DNA of 64,000 nt from the NCBI GenBank assembly GCA_030386875.1, contig CM059559.1, positions 60,526,392 to 60,590,391 of the forward strand. The letters run 5' to 3'. The notes beneath the pieces are model-generated. The model was not told where the DNA came from, made no database searches, and saw only the letters and a list, made by a program, of their open reading frames with translations. This DNA is from Morinoia aosen (Eukaryota > Arthropoda > Malacostraca > Amphipoda > Talitridae). Below are positions 41,478 through 50,998 of the stretch, one piece after another (within the stretch, counting starts at the first letter, position 1; every line of letters starts with the position of its first letter). A program made the translations under genes and the position numbers.

Positions 41478-42840
41478 CTTGTTTAAACTTATACCAATTT
41501 TTTATTCCATCCTGACCTTTCTTTCTTAGATTTTCAACTTGATGTCTCTCCTCTTTAACTCTAGTCTCATTAATCATTCTCTTTACTTTCTTCTGCCGGT
41601 CCTTGTACTCATCCAATGCCCTCTGCCATTCATCCTCAGTAATTCTGCGTTTTTCATACATTTTCCTCATATTTCGTTGTTTTTTTAAAGTCTTTCTTCT
41701 CATTTGTTCTTCCTTTATCTCACTTGTAAGCCACCTAGAATTCCCTGTACTTTTCCTGCATTTTATTTTACCAATCTTTTGCACTGCCACATCATACAAG
41801 GTTCTTGCAATCTCACCATTTAGGTCATTTACATTTCTACATCTGTTCCAGTTACGTCTGCTCAATTCATTCCTAAATTCTTCCCAGTTTGACATTTTTA
41901 TACTCCATTTTTCTTTTACACTGCTGACCTTCTGAATTGACCCTTTTCCACCCCAATTATATTCAAGCACAAGCAATTTATGGTCACTGTCAATACCAAA
42001 ATCATCTTCATCTACCAACATTTCTTTGACAAATACTCTTGCTCTACTATTCTCTATCGTAAAGTCAATTGCAGTTTTACATTCCCTGCTTTGCCATGTA
42101 TGCAAGCCATTTCCTAGTGTGACATTCAGGTTCTCAAGTTCATTTTCATCACATAAATCAAAACATTTTTGTCCATTTACATTCACAGGCTCACCAAGTA
42201 TGTCAACATGTCCATTCGTGTCACACATCACAATCAGAGGGTATGTGCAATGTTCTCGCACAATTCTTGTTAATATTTCATACCTTTTTACATTCTCTTG
42301 ATGAGCTAAAATCCCATCAGTTGTCATATAGCATACAATCACAATAACACATTTTCTGGCATACATTCTTTCACACTTTATTACTAACAAATATTCACTC
42401 TAAGGTCATTTCCAACAGAAATTTCATCTAATTTTCAATTTAGAGCATTCTTTATAATAAGACCAACTCCACCACCTCTTTCATGCCAACTTACACGCCC
42501 TTTTCCAATCTTATGGTACTTACTCTCCTTACATGTTAAACTGACTACCATGCATTTGGGTCTCTACTACACCAACATAATCCTACTTTCCATTCTCAAA
42601 TTCTGCTACAAGGTCATCTAACTTTCCTGCATTCCACCCACGCACATTTATACATCCAAACCTCACAACACTATTGGACAATTCATGACATTCTTCATTT
42701 TTGCTCTGACAACTTTCATTCATGTCAACTTTGCTCTGACAACTTTCCATTACAGACTCCGATGTCGCCAGATTTGGACGCCACTCACCCCTCTTCCTCC
42801 TCCTCCGTAGCACCACAGTGCAGATGCCATTAGCGCCAAT
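41478..42840 (-). pseudogene. LINE-3 endonuclease region
   Basis: The minus strand starts near 42820 (RRRRKRGEWRPNLATSES). The endonuclease begins with FGCINVRGWNAGKLDDLV (42583-42816). After a stop-containing stretch (42391-42582) it continues as VIVIVCYMTTDGILAH, PLIVMCDTNGHVD (the G-D-x-N-like block) and GIDSDHKLLVLEYNW (the S-D-H block), and the linker reaches DGIKNWYKF at 41480. AP-type endonuclease, catalytic blocks recognisable, copy inactive. Confidence 0.87.
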
Positions 42841-43200
42841 TTCTAAGCTATATAGAACGACTGAGTTTTATTAAATTATCTGTTCGTTATACAGTTATTA
42901 TTTACTACTGCTTCATAAACAATACAAGCACTGAGAATGTTGATACTGCAGCAAAATTTGAAAGTTAACCTTTATTAAATCATTATTTCCCTTTCCCTTT
43001 AACTCCGTAGCCGCAACAATTCAGTTGTCATTCGCGCCAATTAGTTAACTATATAGTACTACGCAGGTTTATTTAACTACCTGTTCGTTATATGAGTAGT
43101 CTTTAATACTCACTGCATTATAAACGAAACGAGCACATACAAAGTAAACACTACAGTACAATATGGGATTTAACCTGATTAAATCATTATTTTGAGTTAA
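42805..43200 (-). repeat. Two ~200-bp tandem units upstream of LINE-3
   Basis: Two units about 200 bp apart share CCGTAGC...TTCGCGCCAATT, CTATATAG, TTAACTACCTGTTCGTTATA and CCT(T/G)ATTAAATCATTATTT. The GCGCCAAT motif is at 42833 and 43033. Their position just upstream of the LINE-3 coding start suggests 5' UTR promoter monomers. No coding potential. Confidence 0.65.
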
Positions 43201-43209
43201 AATATTTAT

Positions 43210-43362
43210 CCCAATCTAACTCATCATAACTTAACCTTAATTAGCCTTTCCTAACCTTAAGTAACCTAACCCAACTTTACCTAACCCAACCTGACCTAAC
43301 TCAACCTGACCTAACTCAATTTGACCTAACTCAATCTGACCTAACTCAATCTGATAACCCAA
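43210..43362. repeat. CCTAA-rich minisatellite (~15 bp unit)
   Basis: Degenerate repeats of the type CCTAACTCAATCTGA and CCTAACCCAACCTGA, about eight units, with CCTTAACCTTAATTAGCC-like sequence before them. The CCTAA core equals the arthropod telomere repeat TTAGG read on the other strand, but the spacing is irregular and the unit is 15 bp. An internal minisatellite is more likely than a telomere. Confidence 0.75.
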
Positions 43363-43369
43363 CCTAAGC

Positions 43370-43470
43370 TAGCTGTGGTGCTACGAAGGTGGAGGGAGAG
43401 GGGTGGGTGGCGTCCAAAACTGGCGACATTGGAGTCTGTGCTGCCGGGAAGCGCAGTCAGGCGAGTGGAT
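43370..43470 (+). pseudogene. Second LINE-3 5' end, opposite orientation
   Basis: CTGTGGTGCTACGAAGGTGG followed by AGAGGGGTGGGTGGCGTCC and CTGGCGACATTGGAGTCTGTG on plus is homologous to the 5' coding start of LINE-3 on minus (about 42730-42825). It encodes VLRRWRERGGWRPKLATLES, compared with VLRRRRKRGEWRPNLATSES. The match fades after about 43440. Two LINE-3 5' ends therefore point away from each other across 42840-43370. Confidence 0.8.
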
Positions 43471-43999
43471 GGTGAGTGGTGCAGTCAGCAGCAAGAAAGG
43501 CGACTCAGCCTCTCATCTTCCGTCCGCACGGTCCTCGATGGAAGGGAAGGGAAGCGCAGCGAAGCGGACGAAAAACCACCGGCGCCCCTGAGTTGGTTGC
43601 AGGGGGGCTCCGCATGGCGTCCGAAATGAAGGCTGAGTTGGCTCAAGTTGTACAAGTAATAAAATTGATGGGTCAAGTTGTCTGGTCAAGGGCTGGAGGC
43701 GATCTGATTTGCCATCCCGAAAATTAGCAACGTAAGTGTGGCTTGGCTCGAATGGTGTGTTCATTAGGTTTTATTCAGGATCATAAAATAAAGCTCAAGA
43801 ACCAATGACAAGCCTAGAACTGGGTTGTAGAAACTTTGCTCTATTAAGTACTGACCCTGCCAGATTATCTTTAACTAAATGAATATTCAGATCTAAAGTC
43901 TTGCTTATAAGTTTAGTATTAATTAAATTTAATCTTAAAATTTAGTTAAAAAACGAAGAAAGCTTAAAGTTATGAAACACGTGAAATGAATACAAGACA
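43471..43999. other. No gene recognised
   Basis: Between the second LINE-3 start and the Gypsy gag remnant. The first part is GC-rich (GTCCGCACGGTCCTCGATGG), giving several overlapping frames of 60-80 codons in three phases, none like a known protein. From about 43740 it is AT-rich. Confidence 0.4.
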
Positions 44000-44850
44000 T
44001 CCTGTAAATTTATTGTACAAGGCTAAAGTATTTCTTTACGATCAATAAAATTAAAGACAGTGATAGAGACCCCACATTTATTGCTCTATTGGGTCCAAAA
44101 ACTGCTAGGCTAGGGAAAGATTTAGTTTCCCCAAAAAGAATCTTGGATGCTACTTATGATGAGATCATGAAAGCGTTAATACGGCATTTTAAGCCAACAC
44201 GCAACCAGATTTTTTAGAGGTTTAGGTTCCATAAGCGGAACCAGAAACAAGGGGAAAGCGTCGCTGATTTTGTGGCTAGCTTGAAGGCCCTCTCGCACAC
44301 TTGTAATTTCAAACAGGAGGTGCTAGAATAAACCCTACTTGATAGATTTATACCGGGCATTACCTATAATGACATCCAGAATAGTTTGCTGAATAAAGCT
44401 GCTCTGACATGGCAAAAAGCCATGGATCTGGCGACTGCCAAAGAAATCACACTGAGAGAAACAGTGATGTTGAGGCAACCAAGTTCTATTTTGAATGTTG
44501 GTCATAATAAAGTAGAACAAACTGCTAGTGAGCCTCAGGACAAGACGCAGGCACAAGCTAGCCCCAAATCAGCGAGCAGCAGCAGTGGTAATCTGCACTG
44601 GCGTAGAGATTGCTCCTATAAAGACAGGGTTTGTCATTGTTGCGGCCAAAAAGGTCTTAAGAAATGTTTCTTCAAGGTAAAAATTCAAAATTCTGCTAGA
44701 GTCAACAAAATAATTTTGTGCATGCTGTGAATGAAAAAAGGGGGAGGGAACACCACCCTAGCCCTAATAGAACTGGCAATGCAATCTGTGCACACTACCC
44801 AGTTTCTAATCAGGGTTGCTATGGAGAGTTTTTTCAGTGGCCTAGGAAAT
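44000..44850 (+). pseudogene. Old Gypsy gag-protease remnant, left part
   Basis: Plus-strand relative of Gypsy-2 Gag. It includes FIALLGPKTARLGKDLVSPK, RFRFHKRNQKQGESVADFV and SLKALSHTCNFKQEVLE, with stops after NQIF (about 44216) and EVLE (about 44330). The zinc-knuckle region (HWRRDCSYKD...CHCCGQKGLKKCFF) is at about 44597-44670; the knuckle His is lost (Gly-Leu where Gly-His is expected). The start of the protease linker follows in another frame (44718 on). The sequence is cut at 44850 by Gypsy-2 and resumes at 49870. Confidence 0.88.
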
Positions 44851-45249
44851 TGTTATGTATCAAGACAGAGATAACATTAGTACACCTCATCAATACACAA
44901 ATAGCACATCAATAGACAAATGCAATGACACATCACATAAGGTAAATAATTCACTCACCTCTTAGATACCTTACAACTTAAAACTCAACTACCAGACATG
45001 TGGCCAGCAAAAGTAGAGCGGAGATAGGTGGGAATATATAGGAGAGAGTAGAGTAGAATTAGGTATATTAGTTAGAAATTAAAGGGTTAGATAGTTAGTC
45101 ACATTAGGTAATTTATATACACACACTCGACCAACATCTACTGTTGTTGGACCCGAGACCAATAGAAGACTGGCTGCGAGTGTTGCTCTCACGAGCGTTG
45201 CCAACTTTTGGTCTGTCTAACTAGAACTTACATTTCCCGCTATATTACA
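44851..45249 (-). repeat. Gypsy-2 3' LTR
   Basis: 399 bp, TGTAATATAGCGGGAAATG...TTGATACATAACA on minus. The polypurine tract GGAGGGAGGGG lies next to it at 45250-45260. A TATA-like TATATAAATTACC is at about 45107-45119 on minus. Confidence 0.95.
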
Positions 45250-45319
45250 CCCCTCCCTCCTTAATTAGAAGCCCCCCTTTGTAAACCCTACCCCCTTATT
45301 GTACCTAGTCAATCCTAAA

Positions 45320-46763
45320 GGTCTAATCTCACCACAGGCTTCCGAGCCCGGTTGGACCTGCGTGAGATGCTAGCACTTGGAGGCTCGTGCAACATGGCCT
45401 CCTGGGTGGGAATCGAGTAGTCAGGTGATTCTAGGTCAGGTTCATTAGTCGGAGGGGGGGGGGTGGATTTTGAGCAGGTTGTGGAAACACAACGGTTTCC
45501 TCCGTAGGTTGTTCCAAGGGTTCAGGGATGGTGTTCGAGCAGGTAATAGCTTGGTCCTGGTGTCGACGAACGACCTCTCCCCCTTCAGTTGGCACTTGTA
45601 GGATATCGGGCCCGTTTTCTCAATGGTGGTAGCAGGGGACTATTTTGGGAAACCCAGCGTGTATTGACCAATCACAGGTGACTCAGGTGGAATGTCAACC
45701 GCGCGAGACCCTGGGTGGTATCTTTTCTGAGCGTCCTGGCGTTGAGCGATTATGGACGCGATTGCTTCTGACGGCCAAAGTAGATCAAGACGGGAGCGAA
45801 CTTTCCTGCCTAGCATCAGCTCGGCCGGCGTAACACCTGTTGTCGAGTGGGGTGTTAGCCGATAGTTGAACAGAAACCTGTCTAGTGCTAGGCGTAGGGG
45901 TTCCGTTGACTTCCGCATATTCTTCTTGAACGTTTGTACCATAGGCTCTGCTTGTCCACTAGTTGAAGGATGATATGGTGCGCTTGTAATATACCGCATA
46001 CCACATGCCTTTACGAATTCTTGGAATTCAGCCGGTGTGAAACACGTTGCGTTGTCCGAAACAATTGTTACCGGAAATCCAAATGTTGCAAAAGTGTGTT
46101 TCAGGCACGAGATCGTTGCGCTAGAGGTTGTAGTAGTTGTGGGAAAAATTTCAACTTACTTAGAGTGTGCGTCCACGATCACTAGATAGTATTTTCCATC
46201 CATTGGGCCCGCGTAGTCGATGTGTATGCGTTGCCAAGGCTTCGCCAGCCATTCCCACGGATGGAGTTCAGCTTTCGTCGGTGCGGCTCGAGTGCTCAGG
46301 CACTCGCTGCATGACTTAGTCGTTTCTTCCAGATCTTTATCCAGAAGGGGCCACCATACATAACTGCGAGCTAATTCCTTCATCCTGGATGATCTTGCAT
46401 GGCCAGAGTGAAGTTCATCCACAATGGTTGTCTGAGGGCTTAAGGCACAATTATTCTTGCTCCCCAGAACACACAGCCATTTTTTGTGGACAATTCGTCT
46501 CTCCTCCTAGTGTACGGAGCGAGATCGGGGTCCCTGATTACCATCGAAAGCCAGCCTGCCTGGCAGTATTTGTATACCTTCGAAAGTACTGGGTCCCTTA
46601 GGGTGCCGTCGCGAATGTGGGTGCTGGTGACCGGAGCTGATTCGAATAAGTTTACTAGGGACGTCCATTCCGCTGGAATGGGCATGGCTTCCTCGGGAGT
46701 TGTCAAAGGTGGATGACTGAGAGCATCAGCCGTGCCCAACAGCACGCCCGACCAGTGACGCAA
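45320..46763 (-). pseudogene. Gypsy-2 RNase H end and integrase (broken)
   Basis: The frame from 46763 reads the RNase H-integrase linker (VLLGTADALSHPPLTTPEEA) and the start of integrase; it stops at 46440. The next frame (46156-46422) has the zinc module HSGHARSS...CSECLS and HIDYAGPMDG with the first Asp, ending in a stop where Gypsy-1 has Trp. The second Asp block is in broken frames near 46060. The third (45640-45999) has HPSTSGQAEPMVQTF, where Pro replaces Arg after the Glu, and a C-terminal tail. A G run at 45459-45467 causes another break. Equivalent to 3300-4482 in Gypsy-1. Confidence 0.88.
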
Positions 46764-47187
46764 GGTGAACTTGTAGGATTGCAGCAGAAGAGCCTACCTC
46801 TGAATGCGCCCGGATGCCATCGGAGGAATGCTTCTACCCGGATCAAATAGTCCTAACAAAGGTTTGTGGTCAGTAACCACAGTGAAGTCCTGTCCCCACA
46901 GGTAGCAATGGAATTTTCTGAGTGCAAACACCATAGCCAGAGCTTCTTTCTAAGTCTGGGAGTAGTTACGCTCGGTTGCTGTTAGGGTTCTGGAGGCAAA
47001 ATAGACGGGGCGTTCAATTCCATCAATAAGATGACACAGCACTGCTCCCACACCATAAGCACTTCTGTCAGCCACTACCACTATGTGCAGGTTAGGGTCA
47101 AAATGAATCAAGGTCTGGGAGTCTAGAAGTGCTTGTTTAGATTTCTGGTATGCTCTCTCCTGACTTGCATCTCATTTCCAAGGGGTT
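46764..47187 (-). pseudogene. Gypsy-2 RNase H core (broken)
   Basis: No long frame, but the sequence matches the RNase H region of Gypsy-3 (55820-56140): VVVADRSAYGVGAVLCHLIDG-like wording, RPVYFASRTL, TVTDHKPLLGLFDPG. A TAG replaces a codon near 46950. Homology to the other copies is the evidence. Confidence 0.8.
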
Positions 47188-47968
47188 TTATCCTTCAGTA
47201 AGGTATTTAGGGGGTCCAGCATAGTTGCAGATGATTTTAGAAATTTCCTGTCGAAAATTCAGGAGCCCAAGGTAGGCTCTCAGTTGAGTTACATTAGTAG
47301 GAGCTGGTGCATTCTGGATTGCTGCTACCTTCTCTGCAGGGGGGGGGGTGCAATCCATCCTTGTTGATTTGGTATCCAAGGTAGGATACCTGTGGCACTC
47401 CAATTTGGCATTTATCCATTTTCAGTTTTAGCCCTGCCTCCTGTAGTTTAGATAAGACTTGACGGAGACGCTTGTTGTGCTCTTGCTCATTAGTGGCACT
47501 CACCAGGACGTCATCCAGGTAGCAGAACACTCCTGGGAGGCCCTGCAATAGTCCTTCCATGGCCCGCTGAAAGATCCCAGGAGCGGAAGCAATTCCGAAA
47601 CTGAGACGGTTGTAGGCAAATAAACCTCCGTGGGTGTTTATTACCGTGAGTTCCTTGGAGTCTTCATCCAAGGGTAGTTGAGTGTTTGCCTGAGAAATAT
47701 CTAGTTTGGAGTATATAACTCGTCCTGCTAACCCGCTAAATAAATCTTCCACCCTGGGTATAGGGTAGGTATCTAGCCTAGTGGCGCGATTAACCGTCAG
47801 TTTATAGTCACCACAGATTCGGATGCTTTGATCAGCCTTGAGCACGGGAAAAATAGCAGCTGCCCATCTAGAGTACTGTACAGGGGTGAGAAAACCTTCC
47901 TGTACCAGTCTATTTAGTTCTGCCTCCACCTTAGTCCGAGTGAGTAAAGCACATTCCTGGCTTTGCAA
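47188..47968 (-). pseudogene. Gypsy-2 reverse transcriptase
   Basis: 47294-47968 encodes VEAELNRLVQEGFLTPVQYS, ICGDYKLTVNRATRLDTYPI, DISQANTQLPLDEDSKELTV and the active site YLDDVLVSATNEQ. At about 47338-47347 a run of ten G (C-run on minus) shifts the frame; the continuation (47188-47403) has NAPAPTNVTQLRAYLGLLNF. The protease frame ends just before 47930 because one base is missing compared with Gypsy-1. Both breaks are one-base changes, one in a homopolymer. Confidence 0.92.
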
Positions 47969-48561
47969 AACTTAGGTACTACAGTGGGATCAATCTCAAT
48001 TCTAAACTTCCTGCCCTTAAAGCAACCTAGACCTGGATGGAAAAGGTTGGGAAATTTGTGTACTAGCCCTTCTGTCTGGGTAACAAACTTATGTACCCTA
48101 TTAGCAACTATAGTTAATCCTAGGGAGTTAATCAGGTCCCTTCCCAGCAAGGCTGGCCCGTCCCTGTCTACAACTACAATTGTTGCTAGCTGTGGAGCCC
48201 TACCACTAGCTTTATGCAGGATGCTAGCCCTAATCTCTCTACAAACTACTAGTTCAGCTCCTCCATAAGTCCTAAGCTTAGCATCAGAAGGTCTCAGCTC
48301 GGGTCTTGTCTTAGTTGGTATTTTAGAGTAGGTGGCCATTGAAAGGATAGACCTGGCAGCACCTGTATCTACCTCCATCTCTAATGGCACACCATTTAGT
48401 AACAATTTTATTCTGATTGGGGGTTTTATTTTCTCGGCTAATGAAAACATTTCCCCATAACAACCATGATTGGGGGCTGGGTAGTCTGCACTGGTTCCAT
48501 TGCTAGTTTCATTAGGGTTAGGGTGGTGTTCCCTTCCCCATTTTTCATGCATAGCATGCAC
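47914..48561 (-). CDS. Gypsy-2 protease
   Basis: The frame overlaps the gag end by about 120 bp in the -1 phase, a layout compatible with -1 ribosomal frameshifting, though a mutation cannot be excluded. The aspartic protease begins near PPIRIKLLLNGVPLEMEVDT with active site EVDTGAARSILS (Asp-Thr-Gly) and ends with the usual PALLGRDLINSLGL. The linker to RT (LFHPGLGCFKGRKFRIEID) follows. It is well preserved, with no stop in the domain. Homologous to 49923-50200 in the surrounding older element. Confidence 0.9.
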   Translation of the reverse strand: MHAMHEKWGREHHPNPNETSNGTSADYPAPNHGCYGEMFSLAEKIKPPIRIKLLLNGVPLEMEVDTGAARSILSMATYSKIPTKTRPELRPSDAKLRTYGGAELVVCREIRASILHKASGRAPQLATIVVVDRDGPALLGRDLINSLGLTIVANRVHKFVTQTEGLVHKFPNLFHPGLGCFKGRKFRIEIDPTVVPKFCKARNVLYSLGLRWRQN

Positions 48562-49331
48562 AAAATTATTTTTGTTGCCTTAAGCAGATTTCTGCCCTTT
48601 TTTTGTTTAAAACAACATTTTTTTAGATGACCTTTTTGGCCACAACCATGACAATTACTGTCTTTGTAGGGGCAATCTCTACGCCAGTGCAAACCACCAC
48701 AGCCGCTGAATGCTGATTTGGGGCTAGCTTGTGCCTGAGTCTTGCCCTGAGGCTTGTAAGCCATTTGCTGAACTCTAGTCTGAGCTACATTCAAAATAGA
48801 ATTTGGTGGCCTCAACCCCACTGTTTCTCTCAGTGTGGTTTCTTTAGCAGTAGTTAGATCCATGGCCTTTTGCCATGTTAGGCCAGATTCATTCAGCAAG
48901 CAATTCTGAATTTCATTACTGGACACACCCAATGTGAATCTGTCCAGCAGAGTCTCTTCTAGCACTTCCTGTTTGAAATTACAGGTATGTGAAAGGGCCT
49001 TCAAGCTAGCGACAAAATCAGCGATGCTGTCCCCTTGTTTCTGGTTCCGCTTATGGAACCGGAACCTTTCGAAGATTTGATTGCATGTGGGCTTAAAATG
49101 CCTTCCTAACGCTTCAACCATCTCAGCATACGTAGCTTCTAAGGTACTTTTAGGAGACACAAGGTCCTTGATGAGTCTAGCAATTCTTGGACCCACTAGA
49201 GAAAGTAAGGAGGGGGCTTTCTCATTATCTCCTATTTTGTTAATTAAGAAGTAGCAGTGCAACCTAACCTCATAGTTAACAAACTCTTCCTCTAAAGGAT
49301 TAAACTCTCCCACTGACCCTATCAGTGGCAT
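48438..49331 (-). CDS. Gypsy-2 Gag
   Basis: 297 codons from ATG at 49331 (MPLIGSVGEFNPLEEEFV). The capsid-like part includes LLSLVGPRIARLIKDLVSPK and FRFHKRNQKQGDSIADFVAS. A zinc knuckle CHGCGQKGHLKKCC (Cys-Cys-His-Cys) is near residues 232-245; a preceding CGGLHWRRDC lacks its first Cys. The frame ends after the basic tail. It shows no stop and is the only intact Gag of this family here. The N-terminus is repeated in the 22709 and 44000 fragments. Confidence 0.92.
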   Translation of the reverse strand: MPLIGSVGEFNPLEEEFVNYEVRLHCYFLINKIGDNEKAPSLLSLVGPRIARLIKDLVSPKSTLEATYAEMVEALGRHFKPTCNQIFERFRFHKRNQKQGDSIADFVASLKALSHTCNFKQEVLEETLLDRFTLGVSSNEIQNCLLNESGLTWQKAMDLTTAKETTLRETVGLRPPNSILNVAQTRVQQMAYKPQGKTQAQASPKSAFSGCGGLHWRRDCPYKDSNCHGCGQKGHLKKCCFKQKKGRNLLKATKIILCMLCMKNGEGNTTLTLMKLAMEPVQTTQPPIMVVMGKCFH

Positions 49332-49456
49332 TTTAGCTTATATTAGGTGGTGCAACACATGTGAGCAGAAAAATCAACAACAAAAATTCACTAGGCAAAT
49401 TCTATGTTCCCTCACTAGTCACTGCTACTTAGTCACTCCCAGCAGTTCTACCAACA

Positions 49457-49467
49457 CCTCGTCGCCA
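49457..49467 (-). promoter_or_regulatory. Gypsy-2 primer-binding site, tRNA-Ser type
   Basis: On minus TGGCGACGAGG lies three bases inside the 5' LTR. It is complementary over 11 nt to the 3' end of arthropod tRNA-Ser(GCU) (CCUCGUCG plus CCA) as I recall it. A serine tRNA primer is usual for the Mag group. Confidence 0.75.
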
Positions 49468-49470
49468 ATT

Positions 49471-49869
49471 TGTTATGTATCAAGACAGAAATAACATTAG
49501 TACACCTCATCAATTCACAAATAGCACATCAATAGACAAATGCAATGACACATCACATAAGGTAAATAATTCACTCACCTCTTAGATACCTTACAACTTA
49601 AATACTCAACTCCAGACATGTGGCCAGCAAGAGTAGAGTGGAGATAGGTGGGAATATATAGAAAAGAGTAGAGTAGAATTAAGTATATTAGTTAGAAATT
49701 AGAGGGTTAGATACTTAGCCACATTAGGTAATTTATATACACACACTCGGCCAACATCTACTGTTGTTGGGCCCGAGACCAATAGAAGACTGGCTGCGAG
49801 TGTTGCTCTCACGAGCGTTGCCAACTTTTGGTCTGTCTAACTAGAACTTACATTTCCCGCTATATTACA
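49471..49869 (-). repeat. Gypsy-2 5' LTR
   Basis: 399 bp, the partner of 44851-45249, same ends. Flanked on its outer side by GAAAT (49870-49874), the repeat of 44846-44850. Confidence 0.95.
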
Positions 49870-50205
49870 GAAATGAAACCACAAATGAAAACTCGAATGT
49901 TGCTGAACAATATTCCCTTGATGTGGAAGTAGATACGGGCGCTGCCAGGTCCATGCTATCAAAAGCTGCATACTTTAGGTTGCCCACCAAGACAAGACCT
50001 GAGTTGAGACCTTCTGAGGTTAAGCTTAGGACTTATGGTGGGGCTGAATTAGTAGTTTGTGGGGAGATTAGGACTATCATCCAGCGTGCACCTAGTGGTA
50101 GGGCGCCTCAGCTAGCAACTATTATAGTTGTAGACAGGGAGGGACCAGCATTGTTAGGTAAAAACCTGATTGACTCGCTAGGGCTGACTATAGTATTGTG
50201 GAGCG
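49870..50205 (+). pseudogene. Old Gypsy gag-protease remnant, right part
   Basis: Resumes after Gypsy-2 with the duplicated GAAAT. The protease reads VEVDTGAARSMLSKAAY (Asp-Thr-Gly), RTYGGAELVVCGEI and PALLGKNLIDSLGLTIV, as in Gypsy-2. Homology ends at about 50200, where LWSEHKLVP replaces the linker to RT. RT and everything further are missing. Confidence 0.9.
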
Positions 50206-50649
50206 AGCATAAGCTTGTTCCTTAAGTTTTGGTGTCTCAGTGTAACTGTGTGTTAGAATTTCGTCGCCCACTTGACTCTTGTGTAGTTAATCAGCCATAC
50301 CTACTTTGTATCTTTATTGAGTGTCTGATAGTGGTGAACAGCTGGTTCCTAGAGCATTCAATGATGCTGCTGGAAATTGGTGAACCACTTATATCGAGTC
50401 AAGCTAGTGTTAATAAATTACTGCTGCTCCTTCAAGCAAGTATGCTACAATGTAGTGTTAGAAACTCGGTATTGATTTTGTGCTCTCTAAGTTAAGGTAG
50501 TCAGCAGTTTGGAATTAAGGGTGCCTGTGAAAGGTCGCATCCTGTAATTAAGATGGCTGTCGCCAACGTTGTGTTTATGAATGAATATTGATATGCTCAG
50601 TTGATTTTTTGTGGGATTAGTTCACCTTTATAATATTAAGTAAATTTCT
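50206..50649. other. No gene recognised
   Basis: Unassigned sequence after the Gypsy remnant. The open frame at 50229-50495 (88 codons) has no recognisable domain and follows directly on the end of the Gypsy remnant. Confidence 0.4.
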
Positions 50650-50998
50650 AATGTCTAATTCAGGGTTGGCTTCTTATCCATGAGCTGGGCAGGGCAAGTT
50701 GTGCCAGTCAGTAGGTGTGGAAGCCTAGAGCTGAAGTGAATTTCTGTTAAAATGGGGCGATCAGATAAAATGGGGCGTTGAAATGGAGTGTTGACACACT
50801 ATTTTAGGTTGTTTTGACTTTCTCGTTTTGTCTCAGCAATGTTGAAAATCTTACGGTTCGCATTGTACAACGATCCTTCTCATCAGTTTGAATCCGGTGA
50901 ACTTTTTTGTGCCGAAGCTAGTAGCATATGGAATTAAATTTTTGTGTTATTGTAATATATTTCATTTTATCCGAACCAGTTATTTAGCTTCCTAGTTT

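Larger units (their letters stand above)
44851..49869 (-). mobile_element. Gypsy-2: full-length Mag-like Ty3/Gypsy element
   Basis: 5,019 bp with 399-bp LTRs at both ends and a 5-bp target duplication GAAAT (44846-44850 and 49870-49874). All parts are present on minus: primer site, gag, protease, RT, RNase H, integrase, polypurine tract. The LTRs differ at about 14 positions. The coding region has several one-base frame breaks and stops. It is inserted in a gag-protease remnant of a related Gypsy copy lying in the opposite orientation. Confidence 0.96.

Noticed and set aside
48438-48561. Programmed -1 frameshift signal at the Gypsy-2 gag-protease overlap
   Set aside because: The phase fits, but I do not see a clear slippery heptamer with a stem-loop in the overlap, and this copy has other one-base breaks. 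Left open.
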